Shown in pieces: positions 1-5,879 of a stretch of 5,879 bases of DNA (positions within the stretch are counted from its first letter, which is position 1; each line of letters begins with the position of its first letter). This DNA comes from Actinomycetes bacterium (GTDB taxonomy: Bacteria > Actinomycetota > Actinomycetes > JAJYSQ01). The notes beneath the pieces are model-generated. The model made no database searches and was not told the DNA's origin. It saw nothing but the letters and a program-made list of their open reading frames with translations. Where the stretch lies: the NCBI GenBank assembly GCA_021793495.1, contig JAJYSQ010000136.1, positions 1 through 5,879 on the forward strand, written 5' to 3'. Made by a program: the position numbers and the translations under genes.

Positions 1-131
1 CGTTCCGCTGATGCCGCCCACGAGCAGGCTCGACCGCCGCCGCCGGAGTCTCGGGCCTGCAGCGGCGGCGGTCTTGGCGGTAGGAAACACCCGATCGGCC
101 CGGAACGGTAGTGCTCGGCCCGTATCCGACC
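1..131. other. Non-coding left flank
   Basis: No gene is supported here. A plus-strand frame opening at position 11 would encode 61 residues of Arg/Pro/Ala-rich sequence with no domain character, and it runs antisense into the peroxiredoxin gene. In another frame the triplets before position 11 read through to a TGA at 9-11, so a plus-strand gene could end at the window edge, but a few bases cannot establish that. I found no tRNA T-loop or tRNA-like fold on either strand. The one clear structure is the inverted repeat at 32-73. Confidence 0.5.
32..73 (-). terminator. Putative hairpin terminator after ahpE
   Basis: GACCGCCGCCGC (32-43) and GCGGCGGCGGTC (62-73) form a perfect 12-bp, almost wholly G/C inverted repeat around an 18-nt loop. 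It begins 58 nt past the peroxiredoxin stop codon in the direction of that transcript. No T-tract follows on the minus strand. This does not exclude termination, since actinobacterial terminators often lack one, but it keeps confidence low. The arms are GCC/GGC triplet-like, so the symmetry could also come from low-complexity GC-rich sequence. If a plus-strand gene ends near position 11, the hairpin could serve both directions. Confidence 0.35.
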
Positions 132-593
132 CTAGGACAGCTGTGCGAGCGCCGCCGTCCACTCGTCGACATCACGAGCGTCCGGGATCGCGTTGACCAC
201 GCTCCACCGCAGCACGCCCTGGGGGTCGATCACGAACGTCCCGCGAGTCGCGCACCCCTTGTCCTCGTCGAACACCCCGTAGGACCGGGCCACCTCGCCG
301 TGCGGCCAGAAGTCCGACAGCAGAGGGTAGGTGAGTCCCTGGGCCTGCCCAAAGGCCCGCAGGGAGAACATCGGGTCACAGGAGACGGCGAGGACCGCGG
401 TCTGCTCGTTCTGCAGGTCGGCCAAGTGATCGCGGATCTCGCACATCTCTCCGGTACATATCCCGGAGAAGGCGAAGGGGTAGAAGGCCACCACCACGTT
501 CTTCGAGCCCCTGACCTCGGAGAGTCGGACCGGGGCTCCCTGCTGGTCCGGCAGGGAGAAGTCGGGAACGAGCATGCCGATCGACAGCGTCAT
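132..593 (-). CDS. ahpE: AhpE-type peroxiredoxin
   Basis: A 153-residue cytosolic thiol peroxidase that reduces hydrogen peroxide, peroxynitrite and organic hydroperoxides. Its length equals that of M. tuberculosis AhpE. The thioredoxin-fold active site is visible: Pro39, Ser43 and peroxidatic Cys46 in PFAFSGIC, with the conserved active-site Arg117 in TRGTF. The segment LLSDFWPHG (residues 91-99) is characteristic of AhpE and its close relatives. In M. tuberculosis AhpE is recycled by mycothiol/mycoredoxin. This protein also has Cys51, five residues after Cys46, the spacing used by BCP/PrxQ enzymes for an intramolecular disulfide, so it may act as an atypical 2-Cys enzyme. Cys72 and Cys114 are further cysteines. 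The ATG at 593 is chosen because a GGAG lies five nt upstream and the length fits. An in-frame ATG at 737 would add 48 low-complexity residues and overlap the divergent gene. Confidence 0.95.
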   Translation of the reverse strand: MTLSIGMLVPDFSLPDQQGAPVRLSEVRGSKNVVVAFYPFAFSGICTGEMCEIRDHLADLQNEQTAVLAVSCDPMFSLRAFGQAQGLTYPLLSDFWPHGEVARSYGVFDEDKGCATRGTFVIDPQGVLRWSVVNAIPDARDVDEWTAALAQLS

Positions 594-598
594 GAGCA

Positions 599-602
599 CT
601 CC
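599..602 (-). promoter_or_regulatory. Ribosome binding site of ahpE
   Basis: On the minus strand GGAG sits five nt before the ATG at 593-591. This match supports the 153-codon start over the longer frame that begins at 737. Confidence 0.6.
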
Positions 603-661
603 ACTCAGGGTGAGCCGGTCTCGGGGGACCGGGCGGTCGGCACCCGGTGCATGGACCGGGC

Positions 662-665
662 AGGA
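662..665 (+). promoter_or_regulatory. Ribosome binding site deciding the GTG start at 673
   Basis: AGGA at 662-665 is seven nt before the GTG at 673. No comparable site precedes the in-frame ATG at 592, and the GAGG before the GTG at 721 is only one nt away, too close to function. This favours 673 as the start. Confidence 0.5.
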
Positions 666-672
666 TGACAGT

Positions 673-1620
673 GTGGCACCGCACCCCGAACCCTTGCTGC
701 CCGAGCCCGGTGAACGAGGCGTGGCCTCGTACGACATCGCAGAGCTGGCCCAACGGCTGGATCACGCGTGGGCCCAGTTCCTCGCCGTGGTCGACGTCGC
801 CGACCTCACTGCCGAGTCACGGGTGCGCGGGCGCACCGGCGCCGACATCTGCCGGCCGCTGGCCTCGTGGCCCGGTCACCCGGGCATCACCCACCTGGCC
901 GAGCAGGCCCGCACGGGCCCGTCGGACCGGCGGCACCGGGGCCCGCACGACCCCGATCCCTCCCCACCACACCGGGACGCCGACCCCGACGAGATCCGAG
1001 CCGGCTTGGACAGGGCCAGGCAGGCGCTGGCAGACTTCCTCGCCGGCCCGGATGCCGAGCGGTACGCGCTGAGCCCCGTCGGCTCCCGGCTCGGTCCACT
1101 CCCGCTGCTGTCCGTCCTCCACGCCCAGGCGTTCGACCTGGCCGTCGCCGCCGCCGATCTTCTGTCCTGCGGTGGTGCGCCAGCCGGCGAGGCGCTGATT
1201 CGCTCCGGGCTCGCTGCGGTGGCGGACACGACCGGCGCCTTGGCGTCTCGGCTGTCGATCAGCTCTGCGGTCGCGCTGCTCACACCGGCAGGCGGATGGG
1301 CCATGGCCAGCGTGGGTCCCGACTGGACGGTGGCGGAGATCGACGCGGTCACCGAGGGCGAGGAGGGGTCGATGCCCTGGCCCACGGTGGCCGGGGACGG
1401 TCCGGACCTGATCGATGCCGCTGCGGGACGAACACCGGTCCCGGTGCTGATGATGCGTCACGAGCTCCGGTTGCACGACCTGCCGGGGCTGCTCGAGCTG
1501 GCGCCGATCGTCGGGGCGGTCCCGGGGCTGCCCGCCGGTCCGCTCCTGTCGACCCTGGCGACGTACCTCGGCGAGGCGGGACGACTGCTGCGGCTGGGAC
1601 GCAACGCCTGGCCGGGGTGA
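673..1620 (+). CDS. Uncharacterised protein, maleylpyruvate isomerase/DinB-like
   Basis: A 315-residue soluble protein with no signal peptide or membrane segment. The layout resembles the mycothiol-dependent maleylpyruvate isomerase N-terminal (MDMPI/DinB-like) families: an N-terminal helix (about residues 19-40), then a segment around SWPGHPGITHLAEQ (66-79) resembling the usual W-x-hydrophobic-HLA motif, a charged Pro/Arg/Asp-rich probably disordered stretch (about 80-107), a long helix (107-126), and LLSVLHAQAFDLAVA (145-159) where the family has its ExxxHxxDL metal-ligand helix. The C-terminal half (from about 173) could be the small SCP2-like domain often fused to it. His74 is present, but His150 is displaced by two positions and the ligand Glu is missing, so catalysis by the known mechanism is doubtful. 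The in-frame ATGs at 574 and 592 would overlap ahpE and add low-complexity sequence. The family call is tentative and the function unknown; that it is a real gene is likely from length, codon bias and fit between neighbours. Confidence 0.6.
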   Translation: MAPHPEPLLPEPGERGVASYDIAELAQRLDHAWAQFLAVVDVADLTAESRVRGRTGADICRPLASWPGHPGITHLAEQARTGPSDRRHRGPHDPDPSPPHRDADPDEIRAGLDRARQALADFLAGPDAERYALSPVGSRLGPLPLLSVLHAQAFDLAVAAADLLSCGGAPAGEALIRSGLAAVADTTGALASRLSISSAVALLTPAGGWAMASVGPDWTVAEIDAVTEGEEGSMPWPTVAGDGPDLIDAAAGRTPVPVLMMRHELRLHDLPGLLELAPIVGAVPGLPAGPLLSTLATYLGEAGRLLRLGRNAWPG

Positions 1621-1658
1621 CCCAGCCGGTCGAGCCCACCCCCCCGGGTCCCCCACGG
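1621..1658. other. Convergent gap between two stop codons
   Basis: This 38-nt spacer separates the convergent 315-codon gene and the DUF3052 gene. It is C-rich on the plus strand (a run of seven C at 1639-1645), with only a four-bp potential stem (ACCC 1638-1641 with GGGT 1646-1649). I see no convincing terminator, so the two transcripts may overlap at their 3' ends. Confidence 0.4.
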
Positions 1659-2093
1659 TCAGCGCCGCCCACCTGACTTGCGGGCCACCAGCCGGCTACC
1701 GGTCCAGTCCCGCGCGGCACTGAGCGTGGACGTCTGTTGCAGCCCCGCGGTGGGCGCGGCCTCCCCGATGTCGCTCGGCTCGACATGACCAGGGCGGCCC
1801 GACTTCGGGGTGAACAGCCAGATCACCCCGCCGTCGGCCAGCATCGTCATGGCATCGACCAGGGCGTCGACCAGGTCCCCATCGTCGGCGCGCCACCACA
1901 TGAGCACCAGGTCGACGACATCATCGGGCTCCTCGTCGACCAACAGGTGGGCGGTCCGGGCCTCGATCGCCGAGCGCAGCTCCTCGTCGCAGCCGTCGTC
2001 GTACCCGAGCTCCAGGACCACCGTGTCCGGGCCGATCCCCAGCCTGGTCACCGGCTGGTTGTTGCCCTCCGCGTGGCCCTCGGTCGTGCTCAC
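1659..2093 (-). CDS. DUF3052 family protein (Rv2239c-like)
   Basis: A 144-residue acidic, soluble protein of unknown function. It matches my recollection of M. tuberculosis Rv2239c across its length: a start region with LGI (residues 18-20), an acidic VVLELGYDDGCDEEL segment (25-39), DEEPDDVVDLVLMWWR (53-68), GDLVDALVDAM (72-82), then DGGVIWLFTPKSGRPGHV (87-104) and EAAPTAGLQQTS (111-122). The alternating hydrophobic strands and Gly turns suggest a compact alpha/beta fold. The start is GTG at 2093, preceded by a strong GGGGAGG seven nt upstream. The frame stays open upstream across the whole antisense of aceE, but that is a high-GC artefact. It is divergent from aceE across 300 bp, and DUF3052 genes lie near aceE in other actinobacteria, which suggests a role tied to pyruvate dehydrogenase or its expression (inference). 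No DNA-binding motif is obvious. Confidence 0.88.
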   Translation of the reverse strand: MSTTEGHAEGNNQPVTRLGIGPDTVVLELGYDDGCDEELRSAIEARTAHLLVDEEPDDVVDLVLMWWRADDGDLVDALVDAMTMLADGGVIWLFTPKSGRPGHVEPSDIGEAAPTAGLQQTSTLSAARDWTGSRLVARKSGGRR

Positions 2094-2100
2094 GAGAAGA

Positions 2101-2107
2101 CCTCCCC
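2101..2107 (-). promoter_or_regulatory. Ribosome binding site of the DUF3052 gene
   Basis: Read on the minus strand, GGGGAGG lies seven nt before the GTG at 2093-2091. It is the strongest Shine-Dalgarno match in the window and fixes the start inside a very long open frame. Confidence 0.75.
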
Positions 2108-2247
2108 ACTTCCTCGAACCCTCGGCGCTCGCCATTCGGACCCACAACCGGGCCCCATCCAGCCTTCGGGCCCGTCCAGTAGTCCACACAGTCCGGCCCG
2201 ACCCGCGCAAGTCCCGGTCCGCCGGCCGTGCCGACCGGGGCAGGTGC

Positions 2248-2253
2248 AAGATA
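2248..2253 (-). promoter_or_regulatory. Candidate -10 element for the DUF3052 gene
   Basis: The minus strand reads TATCTT here, a good TANNNT match in otherwise very GC-rich DNA, about 155 nt upstream of the DUF3052 start. The best -35 candidate is CTGTCA at 2278-2273, at a rather long 19-nt spacing. With no alignment of related regions this is a weak call. Confidence 0.25.
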
Positions 2254-2359
2254 GAGCCGGACGCCCAGAGCATGACAGACCCCACCCGGTGCCTGTGCTC
2301 CGGCCGTCCGAGACCGTACAGCGTCACAGGACGCCCGGGGAGACCCGGCCAGCGCGAGC

Positions 2360-2401
2360 CCGGACACGATCCGGGGGCGAGTGAGGGACGACCGTGTCCG
2401 G
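2360..2401 (+). promoter_or_regulatory. Stem enclosing aceE ribosome binding site and start codon
   Basis: CCGGACACG (2360-2368) is perfectly complementary to CGTGTCCGG (2393-2401). In the mRNA this would give a nine-bp stem with seven G-C pairs around a 24-nt loop. The loop holds the GAGGGA ribosome binding site (2383-2388) and the 3' arm contains the GTG start (2394-2396), so the fold would hide the start codon and constrain the binding site. It could control translation, act as a DNA operator, or be chance. Confidence 0.35.
2383..2388 (+). promoter_or_regulatory. Ribosome binding site of aceE
   Basis: GAGGGA lies five nt upstream of the GTG at 2394. It supports this start, as does the N-terminal segment beginning [19 protein letters not shown], which resembles other actinobacterial AceE proteins. 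Confidence 0.65.
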
Positions 2402-5132
2402 ACAGGATCAGCACCTCATCTACAACGGCCTGCCCAGCCAGCTGCCGGATACCGATCCGCAGGAGACCCGGGAGTGGATCGAGTCGCTGGACGCGCTCAT
2501 CGACCACGGGGGCAGCCACCGGGCGCACTACGTGCTGCTCAGCCTTCTCCAGCAGGCCCAGCAACGCGGTGTCGGCGTGCCGGGGATGCTGACCACGGAC
2601 TACATCAACACCATCCCCCCCTCCCACGAGCCGTACTTCCCGGGGGACGAGAACGTGGAGCGCCGCATCCGGGCCTACATCCGGTGGAACGCCGCCATGA
2701 TGGTGCACCGCGCCCAGCGCCCGGGCCTCGGGGTCGGTGGCCACATCTCGACGTACGCAGCGACGTCCTCCCTTTTCGAGGTGGGGTTCAACCACTTCTT
2801 CCGCGGCAAGGACGACCCGGGCGGCGGCGACCACGTGTTCTTCCAGGGGCACGCCTCGCCCGGCATCTATGCCCGGGCCTTCCTCGAGGGAAGGCTGACC
2901 GAGCACGACCTGGACGGGTTCCGCCAGGAGAAGTCCTACCCGGGCGGCGGGCTGTCCAGCTACCCGCACCCGCGCAGCATGCCATCGTTCTGGGAGTTCC
3001 CCACGGTCTCCATGGGGCTGGGCCCACTCTTCGCGATCTACCAGGCCCGCTTCGACAAGTACCTGCTCAACCGAGGCATCACGGACACCTCTGGCCAGCG
3101 AGTCTGGGCATTCCTCGGGGATGGGGAGATGGACGAGGTCGAGGCCATCGGGGCGATCGGCGTCGCGGCCCGCGAGGGGCTGGACAACCTCACGTTTGTC
3201 GTCAACGCGAACCTCCAGCGACTGGACGGTCCGGTCCGGGGCAACGGCAAGGTCATCCAGGAGCTGGAAGCCCTGTTCCGTGCCGCCGGTTGGAACGTCA
3301 TCAAGGTCATCTGGGGGCGGGAGTGGGACCCGCTGCTGGCGGCCGACGTCGACGGCGCGCTGGTCAACCTGATGAACGTCACGCCGGACGGGGACTATCA
3401 GACATACAAGGCGGAGTCCGGAGCCTACGTCCGGGAGAACTTCTTCGGCCGTGACCCGCGGACCCGAAAGATGGTCGAGCACCTCACCGACGACGAGATC
3501 TGGGGACTGAAGCGCGGCGGGCACGACTACCGCAAGCTGTACGCCGCCTACAAGACGGCCACCGAGCACCAGGGGCAGCCGACGCTCATCCTGGCCAAGA
3601 CCATCAAGGGGTGGACGCTCGGCTCGCATTTCGAGGCACGCAACGCCACCCACCAGATGAAGAAGCTCACGCTGGAGGACCTCAAGGGCTTCCGCGACCG
3701 GCTCTACCTGCCGATCTCCGACGCTGCCCTGGAGGAGAACCCGAAGCTGCCCCCCTACTACCGGCCGCCAGCGGACTCGGACGAGCTCGCCTACATGCTC
3801 GATCGCCGGCGCCAGCTCGGCGGCTCGATGCCCGAGCGCCGGGTCCGACCGCGCCCGCTCGCCCTGCCCGGTGACCAGGTGTACGACGTGCTGCGCACCG
3901 GCTCGGGCAATCAGGAGGTCGCCACCACGATGGCGTTCGTCCGGCTGCTCAAGGAGCTGTTGAAGGATCCTGAGATCGGTCCTCGTATCGTGCCGATCAT
4001 CCCGGACGAGGCCCGGACCTTCGGCATGGACTCGCTCTTCCCGGTGCAGAAGATCTACAATCCCCCGGGACATCGGTACACCGCGGTCGACCGCGAGCTG
4101 TTCCTGAGCTACCGAGAATCCCCCACCGGCCAGATCCTGCACGAGGGGATCAGCGAAGCGGGAGCCACCGCGTCGTTCGTCGCCGCCGGCACTGCGTACG
4201 CGACGCACGGCGAGCCGATGATCCCGGTCTACATCTTCTACTCGATGTTCGGCCTGCAGCGCACCGGCGACGAGTTCTGGGCGGCCGCCGACGAGATGGC
4301 CCGGGGCTTCGTCCTCGGTGCGACCGCGGGACGGACCACTCTGGTCGGCGAGGGACTGCAGCACATGGACGGACAGTCCCCGCTGCTGGCCGCCGCCAAC
4401 TCGGCGATCGTGCACTACGACCCGGCGTTCGCCTACGAGGTCGCCCACATCGTCCGTGACGGGCTGCGCCGGATGTACGGCCCGGACGCGGAGAACCTCT
4501 TCTACTACCTCACCGTCTACAACGAGGCGTACCTCCAGCCCGCCGAGCCGGCCGAGGTCGACGCCGAGGGGATCGTGCGCGGGCTGTACCTGTACGCCCC
4601 CGCCGAAGCCGACTCCGGTACACCCCGGGTCCAGCTCCTGGCCAGCGGGGTCGCCGTGAACTCTGCCCTGGCCGCCCAGCGCCTGCTCCGGGAGGACTGG
4701 GGGGTGGCTGCGGACGTGTGGTCGGTCACCAGCTGGGGTGAGCTGCGACGGGATGCACTGGCTGCCGAGCAGGACGCCTGGCTGCACCCGGACGCTCCAG
4801 CCCGAGTGCCGTACGTCACGTCAGCCCTCACCGGACGGCCTGGACCGTTCGTCGCGGTCAGCGACTACATGCGCCAGGTGGTGGACCAGATCGCCTCCTG
4901 GGTCCCCGGGGAATTCGTGTCCCTCGGCACCGACGGGTTCGGGATCTCCGACACCCGGGCGGGGATGCGACGGTTCTTCCATGTCGACGCCGCCTCGATC
5001 ACGGTCCGGACCTTGGTCACCCTGGCCCGCCGCGGCGAGGTACCACGCGACGTACCGGGCAAGGCGGTCGAGCGCTACCAGCTGCTCGACGTCACCTCGG
5101 TGGGCATGGCCAGTGGCCTTCCGCAGGCTTGA
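2394..5132 (+). CDS. aceE: Pyruvate dehydrogenase E1 component, homodimeric type
   Basis: A 912-residue thiamine diphosphate (ThDP) enzyme (EC 1.2.4.1) that decarboxylates pyruvate and transfers the acetyl group to lipoyl-E2. E. coli AceE has 887 residues and M. tuberculosis AceE about 900, so this is full length. The domains are an N-terminal ThDP diphosphate-binding domain (about 80-330), a central pyrimidine-binding domain (about 490-700) and a transketolase-type C-terminal domain (about 720-900). The cofactor motif GDGEMDE (242-248) is followed by NANLQRLDG (271-279), giving Mg ligands Asp243, Asn273 and Gln275. His117, His153, His420 (in [10 protein letters not shown]), Glu588 (in ISEAGA) and His657 (in GLQHMDG) match by position E. 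coli His106, His142, His407, Glu571 and His640 (numbering recalled). Every expected catalytic residue is therefore present. Ser587 and Gln661 replace Asn and His usual in this family. E2 and E3 genes are absent from the window. Start GTG 2394 has a GAGGGA site. Confidence 0.97.
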   Translation: MSGQDQHLIYNGLPSQLPDTDPQETREWIESLDALIDHGGSHRAHYVLLSLLQQAQQRGVGVPGMLTTDYINTIPPSHEPYFPGDENVERRIRAYIRWNAAMMVHRAQRPGLGVGGHISTYAATSSLFEVGFNHFFRGKDDPGGGDHVFFQGHASPGIYARAFLEGRLTEHDLDGFRQEKSYPGGGLSSYPHPRSMPSFWEFPTVSMGLGPLFAIYQARFDKYLLNRGITDTSGQRVWAFLGDGEMDEVEAIGAIGVAAREGLDNLTFVVNANLQRLDGPVRGNGKVIQELEALFRAAGWNVIKVIWGREWDPLLAADVDGALVNLMNVTPDGDYQTYKAESGAYVRENFFGRDPRTRKMVEHLTDDEIWGLKRGGHDYRKLYAAYKTATEHQGQPTLILAKTIKGWTLGSHFEARNATHQMKKLTLEDLKGFRDRLYLPISDAALEENPKLPPYYRPPADSDELAYMLDRRRQLGGSMPERRVRPRPLALPGDQVYDVLRTGSGNQEVATTMAFVRLLKELLKDPEIGPRIVPIIPDEARTFGMDSLFPVQKIYNPPGHRYTAVDRELFLSYRESPTGQILHEGISEAGATASFVAAGTAYATHGEPMIPVYIFYSMFGLQRTGDEFWAAADEMARGFVLGATAGRTTLVGEGLQHMDGQSPLLAAANSAIVHYDPAFAYEVAHIVRDGLRRMYGPDAENLFYYLTVYNEAYLQPAEPAEVDAEGIVRGLYLYAPAEADSGTPRVQLLASGVAVNSALAAQRLLREDWGVAADVWSVTSWGELRRDALAAEQDAWLHPDAPARVPYVTSALTGRPGPFVAVSDYMRQVVDQIASWVPGEFVSLGTDGFGISDTRAGMRRFFHVDAASITVRTLVTLARRGEVPRDVPGKAVERYQLLDVTSVGMASGLPQA

Positions 5133-5159
5133 TCACGGGTGAACGCGTAGGGTCGTGCC

Positions 5160-5879
5160 GTGGCTCGCGACCTGTTCTCCGCGCCGGCGGTCGAGGTGGT
5201 GGACCTGGTCAAGACCTACCCGCGGTCGACGGTCAACGCTGTGGACTCCATCGGCTTCCAGGTGGCCCGCGGAGAGGTGTTCGGCCTGCTCGGGCCGAAC
5301 GGTGCCGGCAAGAGCACGACCGTCGGCATCCTCACCACGCGGGTGCGGCTCACGTCGGGCGTGGCCCGCGTCGGCGGGGTGGACGTGGGGGCAGATCCGG
5401 TCGGAGCCCGCACGGTGCTCGGCGTGGTTCCTCAGCGCAACAACCTCGACCGCTCGCTGACCATCCGGCAGAACCTGTTGTTCCACGCCGCCTACCACGG
5501 AGTGCCCCGGCCGGTGCGGGCGAGTCGCGCCTCCCAGCTGCTCGACGACTTCGCGTTGTCCGAGCGCGCCGACGAGAAGCCCGAGCGGTTCTCCGGCGGC
5601 CAGGAGCAGCGCGTGATGATCGCCCGTGCCCTGATGCACGCCCCCGAGGTCCTGTTCCTGGACGAACCCAGCACCGGCCTGGACCCGGCGGCACGGCTGT
5701 TCGTCTGGGACCGCGTGCGGTCCCTGCGCGAGACCGGGGTCACCGTCGTGCTCACCACGCATGACATGGACGAGGCGACCTCGCTGGCCGACCGGGTGGC
5801 GATCATCGATCGTGGCCGGGTGCTCGCCCTGGACACCCCGGCGGCGTTGACCCGGTCCCTGGCCGCCAGCACGACCCTC
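5160..5879 (+). CDS. ABC transporter ATP-binding protein (partial, C-terminus cut)
   Basis: The first 240 codons of a cytoplasmic ATPase subunit that powers a membrane permease; the gene continues past the right edge. All motifs are intact: Walker A GPNGAGKST (45-53, Lys51), Q-loop Gln92 in VVPQRN, signature SGGQEQR (145-151), Walker B VLFLDEP (164-170, Asp168, catalytic Glu169), D-loop STGLDP and switch His201 in TTHDMDEA. The sequence resembles the DrrA/NodI/CcmA class, which pairs with ABC-2 type permeases exporting drugs, lipids or polysaccharides. The substrate cannot be read from the ATPase alone, and the permease should lie immediately downstream. The GTG start at 5160 has AGGG at 5149-5152 seven nt upstream. 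It begins 27 nt after the aceE stop on the same strand with no clear terminator between, so read-through from aceE is likely, though a functional link is not implied. Confidence 0.93.
   Translation, partial: MARDLFSAPAVEVVDLVKTYPRSTVNAVDSIGFQVARGEVFGLLGPNGAGKSTTVGILTTRVRLTSGVARVGGVDVGADPVGARTVLGVVPQRNNLDRSLTIRQNLLFHAAYHGVPRPVRASRASQLLDDFALSERADEKPERFSGGQEQRVMIARALMHAPEVLFLDEPSTGLDPAARLFVWDRVRSLRETGVTVVLTTHDMDEATSLADRVAIIDRGRVLALDTPAALTRSLAASTTL

Larger units (their letters stand above)
594..672. promoter_or_regulatory. Divergent ahpE / 315-codon gene control region
   Basis: This 79-bp gap lies between two head-to-head starts and should hold both promoters. I see no convincing -35/-10 pair on either strand. 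It contains two small perfect symmetric elements: CCGGTC (615-620) paired with GACCGG (627-632) across TCGGGG, and GCACC-C-GGTGC (640-650). Either could be an operator or an RNA hairpin. In such GC-rich DNA short palindromes are common, so this is a positional argument only. Confidence 0.35.
2094..2393. promoter_or_regulatory. Divergent DUF3052 / aceE regulatory region
   Basis: A 300-bp gene-free region between two divergent starts; it should contain promoters for both. On the plus strand I found no TTGAC-like -35 and no TANNNT -10 with good spacing. On the minus strand TATCTT at 2253-2248 is a plausible -10 (see separate entry). Two inverted repeats stand out: CCTGTG (2292-2297) with CACAGG (2325-2330), and a nine-bp pair enclosing the aceE start. 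The 5' untranslated leader of aceE could be long. No riboswitch consensus was recognised. Confidence 0.6.

Noticed and set aside
574..672. Earlier ATG starts (574 or 592) for the 315-codon gene
   Set aside because: ATG 574 lies within the ahpE coding region, and ATG 592 overlaps the ahpE start codon through a shared CATG. Neither has a clear ribosome binding site, and the extra residues look non-coding.
594..737. N-terminal extension of ahpE to 201 residues from an ATG at 737
   Set aside because: The added 48 residues are low-complexity and overlap the divergent gene. The 153-residue form has its own GGAG site and the family's length.
817..1656. Minus-strand 279-codon frame opposite the 315-codon gene
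   Set aside because: Its composition is Arg/Gly/Gln-rich with no recognisable motif. The plus-strand frame has ordered helices, better codon bias and a ribosome binding site.
2381..3454. Plus-strand 357-codon frame overlapping the start of aceE
   Set aside because: It is Pro/Arg/Gly-rich out-of-frame translation of aceE with no family motif.
2094..4787. Minus-strand open frame continuing upstream of the DUF3052 gene through the antisense of aceE (about 1000 codons in total)
   Set aside because: It lies opposite a full-length, motif-complete aceE and has the Val/Arg/Gly/Leu-rich composition of an antisense frame in high-GC DNA. Only the last 144 codons, after a strong ribosome binding site, match a protein family.
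5133..5762. Minus-strand 209-codon frame opposite the ABC ATPase gene
   Set aside because: It is antisense to a gene with every ABC motif intact and has no domain character of its own.
1..5879. CRISPR array, mobile element, phage gene or novel defence system
   Set aside because: I saw no regularly spaced direct repeats, terminal inverted repeats, transposase or integrase motifs, or nuclease/helicase genes. All the sizeable supported coding regions are core-metabolism, redox, transport or conserved unknown genes.

Overview
The window is high-GC DNA with GTG starts, strong G/C bias at third codon positions and gene families typical of actinobacteria. The order of recognisable genes supports this: an AhpE-type peroxiredoxin, a DUF3052 protein and a homodimeric pyruvate dehydrogenase E1 (AceE) lie close together, as ahpE (Rv2238c), Rv2239c and aceE (Rv2241) do in Mycobacterium tuberculosis (recalled, not searched). 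The genus cannot be fixed from the sequence alone.

Layout. Positions 1-131 carry no gene I can support, but hold a perfect 12-bp inverted repeat that may terminate the peroxiredoxin transcript. The peroxiredoxin gene (132-593, minus) is divergent from a 315-codon plus-strand gene (673-1620). That gene looks like a distant member of the mycothiol-dependent maleylpyruvate isomerase/DinB-like families. It converges, with a 38-nt gap, on a minus-strand DUF3052 gene (1659-2093). A 300-bp divergent regulatory region (2094-2393) separates DUF3052 from aceE (2394-5132, plus). An ABC transporter ATPase starts 27 nt after aceE and runs off the right edge (5160-5879).

How the genes work together. AceE is the decarboxylating first subunit of the pyruvate dehydrogenase complex, which links glycolysis to acetyl-CoA; its E2 and E3 partners are not in the window. 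The peroxiredoxin removes peroxides. DUF3052 is an uncharacterised actinobacterial protein that shares its upstream region with aceE. The ABC ATPase belongs to the drug/lipid-export type, and its permease is expected beyond the right edge.

This is mainly a core-metabolism region. I see no CRISPR array, transposase, integrase, toxin-antitoxin pair or phage gene. The points that merit a second look are a perfect stem that would enclose the aceE start codon, the conserved but unexplained DUF3052-aceE divergent pair, a mycothiol-family-like gene lying between ahpE and DUF3052, and a BCP-like second cysteine in the AhpE-type peroxiredoxin.
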